Assembly (NCBI GenBank): GCA_951799425.1
Contig: OX637398.1
Location: 2,976,001-3,040,000, forward strand
Reading direction: 5' to 3'
Source: Ilex aquifolium
Taxonomy: Eukaryota > Streptophyta > Magnoliopsida > Aquifoliales > Aquifoliaceae
DNA: 64,000 bases
Of this stretch, positions 49,301-57,990 are shown piece after piece. Both the position numbers and the translations under genes were made by a program. The notes beneath the pieces are model-generated. The model had not been told where the DNA came from and ran no database searches. It was given only the letters and a program-made list of their open reading frames with translations. Each line of letters opens with the position of its first letter. The stretch's first letter is position 1.

Positions 49301-49736
49301 TCACCTGCTTGAAAATCTCTAACATATCATTATGCACAATAGGCCTGGTAGAAGTGAGCAATCTCTGTGGGAATGGTGCAGGTGGAACATACTTTTCAGA
49401 CTTATTGATTTCAGACTGGCTAATCTTATCATCACTCTCCGTGGGTTGAGAAATCTTTTCAGAATCTTGAGTTTCCAAAGAAATGGTTTTATTAATTTCT
49501 TTCCCGCTGCGGAGTGTAGTGATAGACTTTACTTGCTCGTGAACAGTCTCAGAAGTGCAATTCTCATTCACAACAAATTGACCCTGTGGGTTCGGTTGTG
49601 GTTGTTCTGGAAGCCTACCTTTTTCCTGATGGCAAGGGTCAATGGTCAATTTAGTGATTGCATTCCTCATATCCTCAATAGCCTGAGTTGTTTGTCTATT
49701 GTATGTTTGCTGACTCTGCATAAATTGTGACAACAC
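46365..49736 (-). CDS. Athila pol: aspartic protease, reverse transcriptase, RNase H, integrase N-terminus
   Basis: 1123 codons. Protease active site DLGAS at about residues 221-225 (Leu in place of Thr/Ser, usual in Athila). RT with FMDD at about 674-677. RNase H beginning [13 protein letters not shown] near 821. Integrase HHCC zinc domain (H..GGH...CKVCERC) at about 1030-1080, then the start of the catalytic core WGIDFMGPF before the frameshift. The pol frame is open upstream of the first ATG as far as a stop at 49818-49820 and overlaps gag's end in the -1 frame, so the true upstream junction with gag is by frameshift or the gag frame is mutated. The downstream half is at 45551-46399. Confidence 0.93.
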   Translation of the reverse strand: MLSQFMQSQQTYNRQTTQAIEDMRNAITKLTIDPCHQEKGRLPEQPQPNPQGQFVVNENCTSETVHEQVKSITTLRSGKEINKTISLETQDSEKISQPTESDDKISQSEINKSEKYVPPAPFPQRLLTSTRPIVHNDMLEIFKQVKINIPLLDAIKQIPSYAKFLKELCTVKRKLNVQKKAFLTEQVSSIIQHRTPPKYKDPGCPTISCVIGNHKIEQALLDLGASVNLLPYSVYEQLGLGELKPTSVTLQLADRSVKIPRGMVEDVLVQVDKFYFPVDFIILDTQPVLNTSAQIPVILGRPFLATSNALINCRNGVMKLTFGNMTLELNIFNVCKQPGNIDEDVHEVNMIEYIVPSRVYDSSLFDPLEACLLEQYSELEIDERNSEISVSTDMLNSLQVPQMRELRQRFEELPPRTDPPIPSKDKAPKLDLKQLPVDLKYAFLGDDETYPVIISSRLNSAQEGMLLHLLKEHKSAIGWTLADIKGISPLVCTHKIYLEDNAKTSREMQRRLNPHMKEVVKKEVLKLLDVGIIYPIADSKWVSPTQVVPKKSGVTVVANENNELVPTRTVTGWRMCIDYRRLNAVTRKDHFPLPFMDQILERVASHLYYCFLDGYSGYNQIEIALEDQEKTTFTCPFGTFAYRRMPFGLCNAPATFQRCMLSIFSDMVERFLEVFMDDFTVYGDSYDDCLSNLEKVLIRCEEKNLVLNWEKCHFMVRKGIVLGHIVSFEGIQVDKAKIELIVNLPIPKALKDVRSFLGHAGFYRRFIKDFSSISRPLCNLLGKDTPFEWDKACQEAFDKLKGMLVTAPIMQPPDWSRPFEIMCDASDYAVGAVLGQRNDKKPHVIYYASRTLNSAQMNYSTTEKELLAVVFALDKFRSYLVGFPIVIFTDHAALKYLLTKKDAKPRLLRWILLLQEFDITIKDKKGVENVVADYLSRLVSDVPIETVPIKDTFPDEQLLAVSSLPWFADIVNFLVTGNMPPAWTALDKRKFLVEVKSFFWDDPYLFKYCPDQIIRRCVPDDEVSSILSFCHLGACGGHFSMKKTAAKILQCGFYWPTIFKDAHNFCKVCERCQKLGGLTRRNMMPLNPIWIIEIFDCWGIDFMGPFSPIFWVYVHYSGNRLCL

Positions 49737-49753
49737 CTCCTCAATGTCTCTTT

Positions 49754-51013
49754 TCAGGGGTGGAATGTAAGGTGCAACATTTGAAGAGTTTTGTTGGGTG
49801 GTTGTGATGCATGATTGTCATTCCTCCAACTAAAATTTGGATGATTCTTCCACCCCGGATTGTATGTGTTCGAGTATGGATTATTGTAAGGCTTTGAAAA
49901 AGTGTTTACAACATTTGCTTGGTCATACACCTCTTTTAACGCAGGTAATGATGGACACTCTGTCACAGGATGTCCAGGGGTTTCACAAACACTGCATATC
50001 CCCTCAACCTGAACTGTGTCAACCTGGTTAACTTTTTTGTACTCCATAGCCTCTACCCGTCTTGTTAAGGTGGCTATCCTAGCTCCTAGGTCATCATCTT
50101 TCCTCAACTGGTATTTGCCCCCACTAGATGATGATGATTGTGTAGTTTTACCCTTAGATGGTTCCTGGGATGTAGTATCCCAAGATTGTGCACTCTCGGC
50201 TAATTGGTCTAAATAGTCAAAAACATCATCTGGTTCCTTATTCATAAAATCACCATTACACATCATTTCAATAAATTGACGCAGCTGTGAGCCTAAACCC
50301 TCATAAAAGAAACTTATTATGCGCCAGCTTTCATAACCATGATGTGGACAAGATGCAAGAAGGTCTTTGAATCTTTCCCAACTTTGATAAAAATTTTCAG
50401 ACTCTTTTTGAGAAAAATTCATTATCTGTCTTTTCAAAGAGTTTGTGCGATGTGTGGGAAAAAATTTCTTTAAAAATTGTTTCTGCATCTCCTGCCATGT
50501 TCCTATAGACCTAGATTTCAACGAATATAACCAAGTTTTAGCTTTTTCCTTTAATGAAAAAGGGAATAACTTCAGCCTGACTATATCCATTGCAACATTC
50601 TGGTCATGGAACGTAGCACATACATCCCCAAATTCTCTGATGTGCAAATATGAGTTTTCTTCACCTATACCCAGGAATTTTGGAAGTAATTGAATCATGC
50701 CAGGTTTGAAAACAAAATTAATGGCATTCAATGGAAAAATTATGCATGACGGTTCAGTGAGAAGTACAGGTTGTAGATACTCACGCAAAGTCCTACCCTG
50801 ATTAACATTATCCACCTCATTCTCATCATGATTACTTATTCTATCAACATGATCCTCCCGTTCGGGAAGATCATTCTGCCTATGGTCATTAGGATTAGCA
50901 GCCATTGTGTGCAAGAAGTGATTTGACACAGATAAATCAAATAAATTTTCAAACAGAGTATCTGAATCTTCTCTTGTTAAACATCCACTTAAATCACGAT
51001 GCCAAAAGCTCAT
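49754..51013 (-). CDS. Athila gag (capsid/nucleocapsid)
   Basis: 419 codons. The central retrotransposon gag domain (PF03732 type) is recognisable by LKLFPFSLKEKAKTWLYSL, W-x-E-M-Q-x-x-F-L-K-K-F-F and E-S-E-N-F-Y-Q-S-W-E-R-F. A single CCHC zinc knuckle, CSVCETPGHPVTEC, is at about residues 339-352. The start MAANPNDH (near 50905) is an alternative to the first ATG. Gag ends at 49754 in a frame different from pol; the overlap between frames is confined to about 49754-49817. No standard slippery heptamer is obvious there. Confidence 0.92.
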   Translation of the reverse strand: MSFWHRDLSGCLTREDSDTLFENLFDLSVSNHFLHTMAANPNDHRQNDLPEREDHVDRISNHDENEVDNVNQGRTLREYLQPVLLTEPSCIIFPLNAINFVFKPGMIQLLPKFLGIGEENSYLHIREFGDVCATFHDQNVAMDIVRLKLFPFSLKEKAKTWLYSLKSRSIGTWQEMQKQFLKKFFPTHRTNSLKRQIMNFSQKESENFYQSWERFKDLLASCPHHGYESWRIISFFYEGLGSQLRQFIEMMCNGDFMNKEPDDVFDYLDQLAESAQSWDTTSQEPSKGKTTQSSSSSGGKYQLRKDDDLGARIATLTRRVEAMEYKKVNQVDTVQVEGICSVCETPGHPVTECPSLPALKEVYDQANVVNTFSKPYNNPYSNTYNPGWKNHPNFSWRNDNHASQPPNKTLQMLHLTFHP

Positions 51014-51165
51014 AAAACAAATAAATAACCTAAATAAATTCTAACTTTAACTAACATAAAAATAACTAAAACAAATAAACTAAAAATTAGAACGAAGTTA
51101 CCAGATTTCCGAAGACTCGCAAATACCGCAAACCTCAATGATGTGATGGCTCCTTGTCCTTCAAC

Positions 51166-51183
51166 TCCCCGGCAACGGCGCCA
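51166..51183 (-). other. Primer-binding site of the Athila element (tRNA-Asp type)
   Basis: Minus-strand TGGCGCCGTTGCCGGGGA lies 6 nt inside the 5' LTR. This is the complement of the 3' end of plant tRNA-Asp, characteristic of Athila/Tat elements. It fixes the orientation as minus. Confidence 0.95.
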
Positions 51184-51189
51184 AAAACT

Positions 51190-52259
51190 TGCTTCAACTT
51201 CAAAAGTGTAAACCCAAGCGCAGGTTGAGCAGAGTAATATAATCTCGGAAGTCCGAGGTCGATCCCACGAGGAATTGTAACAAGGAACAATCACACAAAC
51301 AACAAAAGTAATTTGAACGGAAAAGGATTTGTTTAGAAAGTTGTTGATTGGAGAAAAGTGATTTTTGGTAATTAAAACAGTAATAAATAAAATACTAGAG
51401 CATCAGGTACTCCCTCTCAACTTCATACAATAATAGTTAAAGACTCAAAGCTTGACTTGAAAGAGGAATTAAATGTCAGTTAATCCGATTAACAAAGCAA
51501 GTGATAAATCCAAAGGTTATAATCAAAAGACTACCAGAAACCTGAATAATCATTCAATCATATTATTTTATGAAATAATGTTAATCCTTCAAGCATGGAA
51601 TAACCAGTGATTTATACGCAGGGAAAATCAAGCAATCGATATACGTGGCACAACAACTCAAGAGTTTATACAGCATAAACACTTTGCTAAAAGATTAGGG
51701 ATTAAATTAACATAATAACATAAATCTTTAAGTACAAGAGTCAATAACAATACCGGATTCCGTTGAGAGGTTTTCCCCTAACCCTAGCTTAGCCTTCTAG
51801 CCAGACATGGTAAAAGGATCTCAAAACCGATTAATGAAAAAGAACTCTCTTTTCAAGGTCCTAGGTTTGTATTTATAAAGTACATTCCAAAGAGATTGCA
51901 TCCCATTAGGATTCTAAATTCGGCAGCAGAAACTTGACACGCGTCCGGACGCACCTCTCAGAACCGTCCGGACGCAACTTCCAGAATGGTCCTTTCTCCG
52001 TTTATCAGCTTTCTGCCAATCGCGTCCGGACGCGTACTCTTCTTCCGTCCGGACGCGTGTTCCAGTGTGATCCGTCCTGAGCTATGCTTCATCTTTCCAT
52101 AATTTGACCCCAAAACTATGCTTTTGACCTGCAAATTATCACAAATCAACATTTAATAGCGTAACACCCAATCTTAGATAAACTCTTATATTTATCACAC
52201 TTTTACAATTAAAATATCAATCTTTCCTAATAATAATTGTGATTATTTGGCCTTAATCA
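51190..52259 (-). repeat. 5' LTR of the Athila element
   Basis: 1070 bp, nearly identical to 40784-41854. TATA-like sequence lies on the minus strand near 51869-51880. Palindrome copies are at 51941, 51964, 52022 and 52045. Confidence 0.96.
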
Positions 52260-53191
52260 AGGCTCCTTTCTTATCAAAATTACCAAAAATATGATAGATT
52301 GAGGAAGTTGGGGGGGGGGGGGGGGGGGGGGACATAGGAAATAGAGGTAGTGTTCTAAAATTTTTGATAACAAAATCATGGGATCTGTTGATAAAAATAA
52401 TGCAATTGGATTTGAGTATCTTTATCAAATTATATGCCAATAATATTTTTCTTTTCCTAATTATCTGTGAAAACCTAGAATAAAGGTAGCTAGGCTTACC
52501 CTTGTAGACACCCTCGTAGACCTCAGGCAGTTCAGCAAGAAACTTGACGACGAACCCGACAACTCTGGTGGCCACAGACGCTGACTCTGAAAATGGTGGT
52601 GGTGCTAGGATAGGTGGTTTCGAATGGTGATGGTTTTGGGGCTGGTGGTTTCGGATAGTGGTGTTGTTGGTGGTTTCAGATGGTGGCATTGTTGGTGGTT
52701 TCGAATGGTGGTGGTGCTGGGGCAGTGGGATAGTGGTGGTGGTGGTGGTGGTGTGCTTTGTGGTGGTTAGAGATGGAGGTGGTTGATTTCAAATGGTGGA
52801 GGATTTGAAATTAGGGCTTGAATTTGGGGGAACGTGAGAGAAAGAAGCCAGAGGAGAAAGAAAAGAAGGAAGGTGTCAGATATAGCAAACCCATAAAACG
52901 TTGGTTCAAACGACGTTTCTAAGAAGACATTGGTCAGACCAACGTTTTATGAGACTTTTTTAAATTAAAAAGACTTATTTAAAAACGTTGGTTGGAATGA
53001 CGTTTTTACATAAAAACGTCAGTTGAATTAACGTCTTTTAACTTAAACACGTCAGTTGAATTAACGTCTTTTAACTTAAACACGTCAGTTCGACTGACGT
53101 TTTTAAAACTACATGAGTTTGGGAAATAGTTTAAAAACTACAATATTTTAGATATAAGTTTTAAAAACCCCATGGGTTGGGGTAAAAGCTC
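52260..53191. other. Right-hand remainder of the MULE with G22 tract and minus-strand open frame
   Basis: A run of 22 G occurs at 52310-52331. A minus-strand open frame (up to about 52689) has a low-complexity His/Pro/Thr start, then VATRVVGFVVKFLAELPEVY and a plausible splice donor (AAGG/GTAAGC near 52497). It is possibly a captured host exon, but the family is not recognised. 52900-53110 is the AACGTCAGTT/GTTGGTT palindrome array, and the inverted terminus ends at 53191. Confidence 0.45.
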
Positions 53192-53200
53192 CTCTTGCTG

Positions 53201-54470
53201 ATCATTTTTTTCTTGGTCATGTGAGAGAATCTTGCAATTATGAATAACCTGCCATGTTGAAAGTACTATTATGAGCATATTCCCTTCACTAGGGACTAGT
53301 TTCTTTCAGAAATAATTAATTACACAGGACCACCTTCAAACATTTGATTCACAGGTTTCTCTATAAATAATTTATTCTCTGTCCTAATATGCTTGCCAAT
53401 ATCAATCGAGTGAAATCAACATGTGGTTTGTGTGTGCTGACGATGAGAATGTGTAGTTCTAGTACATATACCGTAACTTCCGAACACACTTTCCTGCAGA
53501 ACAACATTGTCGATTTGTCATGCTGCCTCTACATGAGGTAAGGGGTGTGGCATGGCAGCTTCCTATGTCATATATGCAGAAGAGACCAAAACTATGCCCA
53601 TTGCGACGGATAGGTACGTACCACAGTGGTACAGTCCCAAAATCCATTAATTATCCATTATCTATCCGCCACGATGAGCTAACTCAAAAAATCAATTTTC
53701 AATTCGGATTACACGCTCCAACCCATGAAATTAGAATCGCTACTAATCGAAAGCCAATCATATGACGGTGAATTCATTCCCTAACTTTTAAATGGGAGCA
53801 TAAAAAATTACATTAAGAGCTTCAAAACTACGATACCCATGTCCATTACCAGAAAACCATCTAGAAGGCTATTAATGAACCTTCTTCACCTTCCTCCTTT
53901 CTCTTTTCCATATCCTTCACTTTCCTCTATGCTCCTTTACACAATCTCCCCCCTTCTCTTCTGTTCCTTTCCACCTCCTTTACCTTTCTCTTTATTCACT
54001 TAAGATGGGCATGTCCCACGTAAATAACTTTTTAACACCATATATATACACAAATTATTGGAATCTAATCAAATAACATATTATTAAAAAATAAGGTTGG
54101 GCTGAAAATTTGAATGCGAGTAAATACTCACGTTAAATGATTGCAGATGACATCCCAAGATTACCCGATTTAGTATATTGAGGGATAACTTTCTTACTTG
54201 TTTCTCCTGAGCTAGGTTAAAAGAGATGTACAAGATAGGAGAAGAATCCCGAGAGTATCTGTATTAAACCAAGTTGAATATTTTATAAAATGGGTGAAAT
54301 TTTAGAAATTATAGTCAGAAAGACGATTTCAATAGTGATGCCCAAAATGCATGAATAATTTCTAACTTAAATCTAATCCGAGTTACCTTCTCCACCCACA
54401 ATGTTTTCGTTGGGTGCCTATATCCTGGCTAGCTTGCAGAATAGATGTGATCATTTTCCCTTGAAATAAT
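53201..54470. other. Intergenic DNA containing a plastid rRNA-like fragment
   Basis: No protein gene is supported. The only identifiable piece is the decayed 16S-like segment at 53668-53783. Pyrimidine-rich sequence occupies 53880-53998. Confidence 0.5.
53668..53783 (+). pseudogene. Decayed plastid 16S rRNA fragment (NUPT)
   Basis: GATGAGCTAACTCAAAAA, CAATTCGGATTACA, TGAAATTAGAATCGCTACT, AATCGAAAGCCAATCAT and ATGACGGTGAATTCATTCCC follow, in order and spacing, the 3' region of plastid/bacterial 16S rRNA (GAGCTAACCCC, CAGTTCGGATTGCA, GAATCGCTAGTAATCG, CAGCCATACGGCGG, GTGAATTCGTTCCC). Most differences are C-to-T or G-to-A, as expected for methylated nuclear copies. An open frame crossing it (53520-53765) is therefore not a protein gene. 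The anti-Shine-Dalgarno end of 16S is absent. Confidence 0.72.
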
Positions 54471-54486
54471 GCATGTGGGCTGTCTT

Positions 54487-55867
54487 TTTTTTTGATATGA
54501 AACGGTGAAACTTTATTAAGAACTAAAGTTGAGCATCAATTCGGAGAAAAGGGTCCAAAAATTCTGGATGTTCCCCTCTCCAATCAACCGGATTATTACA
54601 ATGAATAGCAAAATGCGACAATTTATCTGCCACAGCATTAGCCGAACGCCGCACCCAGGAAACATGGAAATCATGGAAGTGTGTAGCCATCTTCTGAATC
54701 TGTTCAATGAATACTCCATGGCTGGACAGGTTTGAATCGTCCCTCTTAATATCCTCCACCACTGATTTAGAGTCCCCTTCTAATATAATCCTTGTTATAC
54801 CCAGCTCCATACCTAGCTCCACAGCATGAAAAGCAGCCAACGCCTCTACACAATCGACACTCAAAAAACTCCTCACTAACTTACAAAAGCCACCAATGAC
54901 ATTACCCCTGCAATCTCTGGCAACAACCCCAATTCCCACTGCTTTAATGGAGCTGAACACAGCCCCGTCAAAATTTATCTTTACAGAACCACTAGGAGGT
55001 GCAGACCAGCAAGGCAAACCAGCAGAAGACAGTGAACGGTTGCTTCGGGTTCTATGATCCCGTGCCGCCAAATACTGATCCAGGTATGATCTAGAGAAAT
55101 CTATTATTTGGGAAGAGGATTGGACAGCCCCTTCTACACGGGCCTTATTCCTATTATACCAAATAGCCCAACAAAGAACTAGCATCCGACTTACCTCCAA
55201 CTGTGATAATCCACCAGCAGCAGCCACCAACCAGCTATAGACTGATGATACTGGACCTTCTGGGAGCCTGATTTGGGACTCAAGCCACACCTGCTTCGCA
55301 AAGGGACATTTTAAGAGGACATGAATAGAAGATTCATAGGCGGCACCACAAAGAAAACAACTATTGTTAACATTTAATTTCCTTTTTACTAGGTTGCACT
55401 GTGTTGGTAAAATATCTTGAATTGCCCTCCATGCAAACAACTTAACTTTGTTCGGAATGTTTAAACTCCACACAAATGCTCCACCCCATTGCCCTTGGCT
55501 GCTACTTGAATCTCCACGACCTTTGCTATCCATAATCAAGTGGTAAGCACTCCTAACCGAGAACTTTCCTGACTTAGTATAATGCCAAACTAGCTGATCA
55601 TCGGGAAGACTTGGACAAATGGGGATTGAAAGTATCTCCTCCACCTCAAAATCCAAAAATATCTCATTTAACTTATCAATCTTCCAAACTCTTAAATCAT
55701 GATCAATCAGTGAACTCACCAAAGCATCATCCTCTAACCCCGAAAGAGGACTAATAACCTTAAAACTAGTTGGTCTTGGAATCCACCTGTCAGATTTTAT
55801 TCTGACCTTTCTCCCATTTCCAATCCGCCATCGTAGACCCTCTAACACATACTTTCTAGAATCCAAC
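54487..55867 (-). mobile_element. 5'-truncated L1-type LINE with 16 bp TSD
   Basis: GCATGTGGGCTGTCTT is repeated exactly at 54471-54486 and 55868-55883. The 3' end carries a short poly(A) (poly-T on plus, to 54493) directly after the left duplication. Only the last ~1.38 kb of the element is present, as usual for target-primed reverse transcription with 5' truncation. Confidence 0.93.
54523..55866 (-). CDS. LINE ORF2 C-terminal fragment: zf-RVT and RNase H domains
   Basis: An uninterrupted frame of 447 codons with no ATG at its beginning; it enters from the truncated 5' end. N-terminal half: FSVRSAYHLI, PNKVKLFAWRAI and CFLCG...S..H.L..CPFAK.VW, the reverse-transcriptase-associated zinc-binding domain (PF13966). 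C-terminal half: plant-type RNase H (PF13456) with Asp in KINFDGA, Glu in CVEALAAFHA, Asp in LEGDSKSVV and Asp in SANAVADKLS. Endonuclease and RT domains are missing, so it cannot act alone. The frame is intact, suggesting a fairly young insertion. Confidence 0.9.
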   Translation of the reverse strand: MDSRKYVLEGLRWRIGNGRKVRIKSDRWIPRPTSFKVISPLSGLEDDALVSSLIDHDLRVWKIDKLNEIFLDFEVEEILSIPICPSLPDDQLVWHYTKSGKFSVRSAYHLIMDSKGRGDSSSSQGQWGGAFVWSLNIPNKVKLFAWRAIQDILPTQCNLVKRKLNVNNSCFLCGAAYESSIHVLLKCPFAKQVWLESQIRLPEGPVSSVYSWLVAAAGGLSQLEVSRMLVLCWAIWYNRNKARVEGAVQSSSQIIDFSRSYLDQYLAARDHRTRSNRSLSSAGLPCWSAPPSGSVKINFDGAVFSSIKAVGIGVVARDCRGNVIGGFCKLVRSFLSVDCVEALAAFHAVELGMELGITRIILEGDSKSVVEDIKRDDSNLSSHGVFIEQIQKMATHFHDFHVSWVRRSANAVADKLSHFAIHCNNPVDWRGEHPEFLDPFLRIDAQL

Positions 55868-55883
55868 GCATGTGGGCTGTCTT

Positions 55884-56582
55884 AATTCCTTTGAAATGAG
55901 TGTCCCTCCCTTGAAATACAAAGTTTATCAGCATCACTTCACATTTTGCATCCATTTGGGTCCCACTGTATTGTATTTTGTGGGGGGTTGGAAGATAAAA
56001 TGGTGATAAGAGCTCCGGATCCAATTATAAGAACACCACAGGCATGAATTCTCGACCATTATTGATGTGTGGTCGGTTCATTTTCATTTTCCGTATACTT
56101 CCATTTCGTACCACTTTCCCCCAACCCCCCAAAGGATAAGCACCAAAAAAGGGCCTATCCTCTCCAAAATACGAGAAAATATCAAATATAATAGTAACAC
56201 TATGTTATTATCGTCAAGTAGCGTCGCCAACTAACTATGTATAAATATATCAGACTAGTCGATCCTATTAAATTATATAATTACCATCAATAATTTTCAT
56301 ATTCAAGAACTATCATGTGATATTAATAAAATTTATTTGTACTACTTGTTTTTTAATTGTTGGCTAATTATATTATTTGATAATAATAATGCGACGTAAC
56401 TGTTACCTTAAGAATTTATTCAATGAGTAGCTTGCTGCCATCCTGTTTGAGAAGAAAGCGACACCTATTTCGTGAGTCGTGGCCTCTTGCATGCATGAGA
56501 ATACGACCTCTCATTTCATCTATGGGTTTTTCGGACTCATCATCCCTCTGTAATTGTCAGATTATGCATGTATGTGTGCAAG
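55884..56582. other. Intergenic DNA, nothing recognised
   Basis: AT-rich sequence without open frames, repeats or motifs I can name. Confidence 0.5.
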
Positions 56583-56910
56583 TAGGCGGTTAATCAAACT
56601 GAGTTACTCGAGCTTGGTTTGAGTTCGGCTCGGGTTCGGCTCGTTTAGGCTCCGCTCGTTTTCTAAACGAGCCCAAACTTGAACAAGTTTTTAGGCTCGT
56701 TTAGAAAACAAGTCTTACAAGCTCGGCTCAAACTCGACAGACTCGACTCGTTTATGTGCAAATACTTGGGCTCGGCTCGGGCTCGACTTGTTTTTGGCTC
56801 GTTCAGACTCGGCTTGTTTCCTAAACGAGCCAAGCTTGAACAATTTTTTAAGCTCGATTAAGAAACAAGCTTTTCAAGCTCGGTTCGAACTCATTCGATT
56901 AACAGTCCTA
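56583..56910. mobile_element. hAT-like MITE, 328 bp
   Basis: It is flanked by TGTGCAAG on both sides (56575-56582 and 56911-56918), a perfect 8 bp duplication. The left terminus is TAGGCGGTTAATCAAACTGA and the right (reverse complement) TAGGACTGTTAATCGAATGA. The interior is full of GGCTCG/CGAGCC inverted words. There is no transposase. Confidence 0.9.
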
Positions 56911-56918
56911 TGTGCAAG

Positions 56919-57990
56919 ACTGTCCATCGGCTGGCAGCCCATTGAGCCCAGCCAGGGGGAATTGGTCTGGTGGATATAGCATGGGCTGGACCCAGGCCAG
57001 CCCAAAAATACTTGAGGTCTTAGACAAAATTTTTATATGTGGTCCCAAAATTATTTTTAGATGAATAATTTATTTATTTTTATTTATAAATATTTAAATT
57101 TATATATTTTAGTAAATATATTTAAGGTGACAAATACACTGTGTAATTGATTAAATTAATATTAACTTGACTCAAAAATTATAGGTCAAGAATATATAAC
57201 TGTATAAATTTAGTCCATTCCTGGGCTTAGACCTGAACTTGGCCCAAGCGATATTCCCTAGGACTATGCCATCTATGGTGAGACATCTAGCCCAAAGGCA
57301 ATATGGACCAACCAGATCAAAACATCGCATAATTGGGATAATCCTACATTATCAAAAAAAAATTTGAATTTAAGAAAATTTGTTTTAATAAATTAGGTCC
57401 TAATAATATTACTCATTATGAAGGACCCATTTAAATTCATAATTATAATAAAACATTAAAATCTTTTCTATTAATAAAGGGGAGATGAGAGAGTTTAATA
57501 TTCATATTTGAAATACTTATAATACCCTTCCTCTCTTCTTATATTAATTTTTTTATAATTTATGTCTTATATCTCTCTCAATTGAAAATTGAACGCCCCG
57601 TCGTGTGTCCGACCTCTAGTATATATAATCGCCTTAACTGTACATATGCTAAGTGTGTTTTCATTATGAATAATATTATTAGGACTTAATTTATTGATAT
57701 AATTTATTAATCTAATTCATTATAATTATTAGATTGATCGTGGGTCCTATAAAATATTAGAACTTAATGTTGATTTAACAATTACAATTAAACCATATAA
57801 TTAGATTAATAAATTTTAGATTCTAATAATATTACTTTTTCGATATTTGATTTGAGTGGAAAATTGCTCATCGCAAACGCCACGGCGTCGTTTTAAATCT
57901 GCCGCTTGCTTGTGATTGCGACAGGTCTTAAATGGATATTCACGATGTTTCCTCTGTAGCAATAAAAAGCAAACACAAACAAACAATTAG
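56919..57990. other. Intergenic DNA upstream of the RING gene, with a MITE relative
   Basis: AT-rich. Contains the MITE-like sequence 57666-57838 and a matching end fragment at about 57390-57420 (TAGGTCCTAATAATATTACT). CCACGGCGTCGTTTTAAA at about 57880-57897 is a GC-rich promoter-like patch just upstream of the inferred RING gene start. Confidence 0.45.
57666..57838. mobile_element. MITE related to the one at 30410-30590
   Basis: Termini GAATAATATTATTAGGACTT and reverse-complemented AAAGTAATATTATTAGAATC. The interior words ATTGATCGTGGGTCC and ACTTAATGTTGATTTAAC parallel ATTGATTGTGGGCTCC and ACTTGGTGTTAATTCAA of the element in CNGC intron 2. No clean target-site duplication. Confidence 0.6.

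Larger units (their letters stand above)
40784..52259 (-). mobile_element. Athila-type Ty3/Gypsy LTR retrotransposon (11.5 kb)
   Basis: LTRs at 40784-41854 and 51190-52259 are flanked by AGGCT on both sides (40779-40783 and 52260-52264). On the minus strand the order is 5' LTR, tRNA-Asp type PBS (51166-51183), gag, protease-RT-RNaseH-integrase, env-like ORF, long non-coding spacer, polypurine tract (TAAGTGGGGGGGTG at 41855-41868) and 3' LTR. This order and PBS are those of the plant Athila clade. By eye the LTRs differ at about 9 substitutions and 1 indel in 1.07 kb (~0.85%), so insertion is recent. Gag and pol are in different frames, pol has a single-base frameshift in integrase, and the env-like ORF is broken, so this copy is probably not autonomous. 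Confidence 0.96.
34339..53191. mobile_element. Mutator-like element (MULE), nested with later insertions
   Basis: The left terminus starts GAGCTTTTACCCCAACCCAT. The reverse complement of the right terminus starts with the same 20 bases. The flanks are CTCTTGCGG (34330-34338) and CTCTTGCTG (53192-53200), a 9 bp duplication with one mismatch, as for Mutator. Subterminal regions carry AACGTCAGTT/AACTGACGTT and AACGTTGGTT/AACCAACGTT palindromes (35130-35260, 40340-40510, 52900-53110). Inside are the Athila element (40784-52259), a hAT MITE (34444-35106) and an unidentified segment (37625-39398). Removing Athila and the MITE leaves about 6.7 kb. A second copy of the terminal-type sequence at 40262-40562 means the structure may be two overlapping elements. 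Confidence 0.65.

Noticed and set aside
46660..50693. Plus-strand open frames opposite Athila gag-pol
   Set aside because: Antisense shadows of the long minus-strand retrotransposon frames.
53520..53765. 81-codon open frame on plus
   Set aside because: Its 3' half overlaps the plastid 16S rRNA-like fragment; no protein family pattern.
54523..55866. Host gene with RNase H domain
   Set aside because: Exact 16 bp flanking duplication, poly(A) end and zf-RVT plus RNase H order show a truncated LINE.
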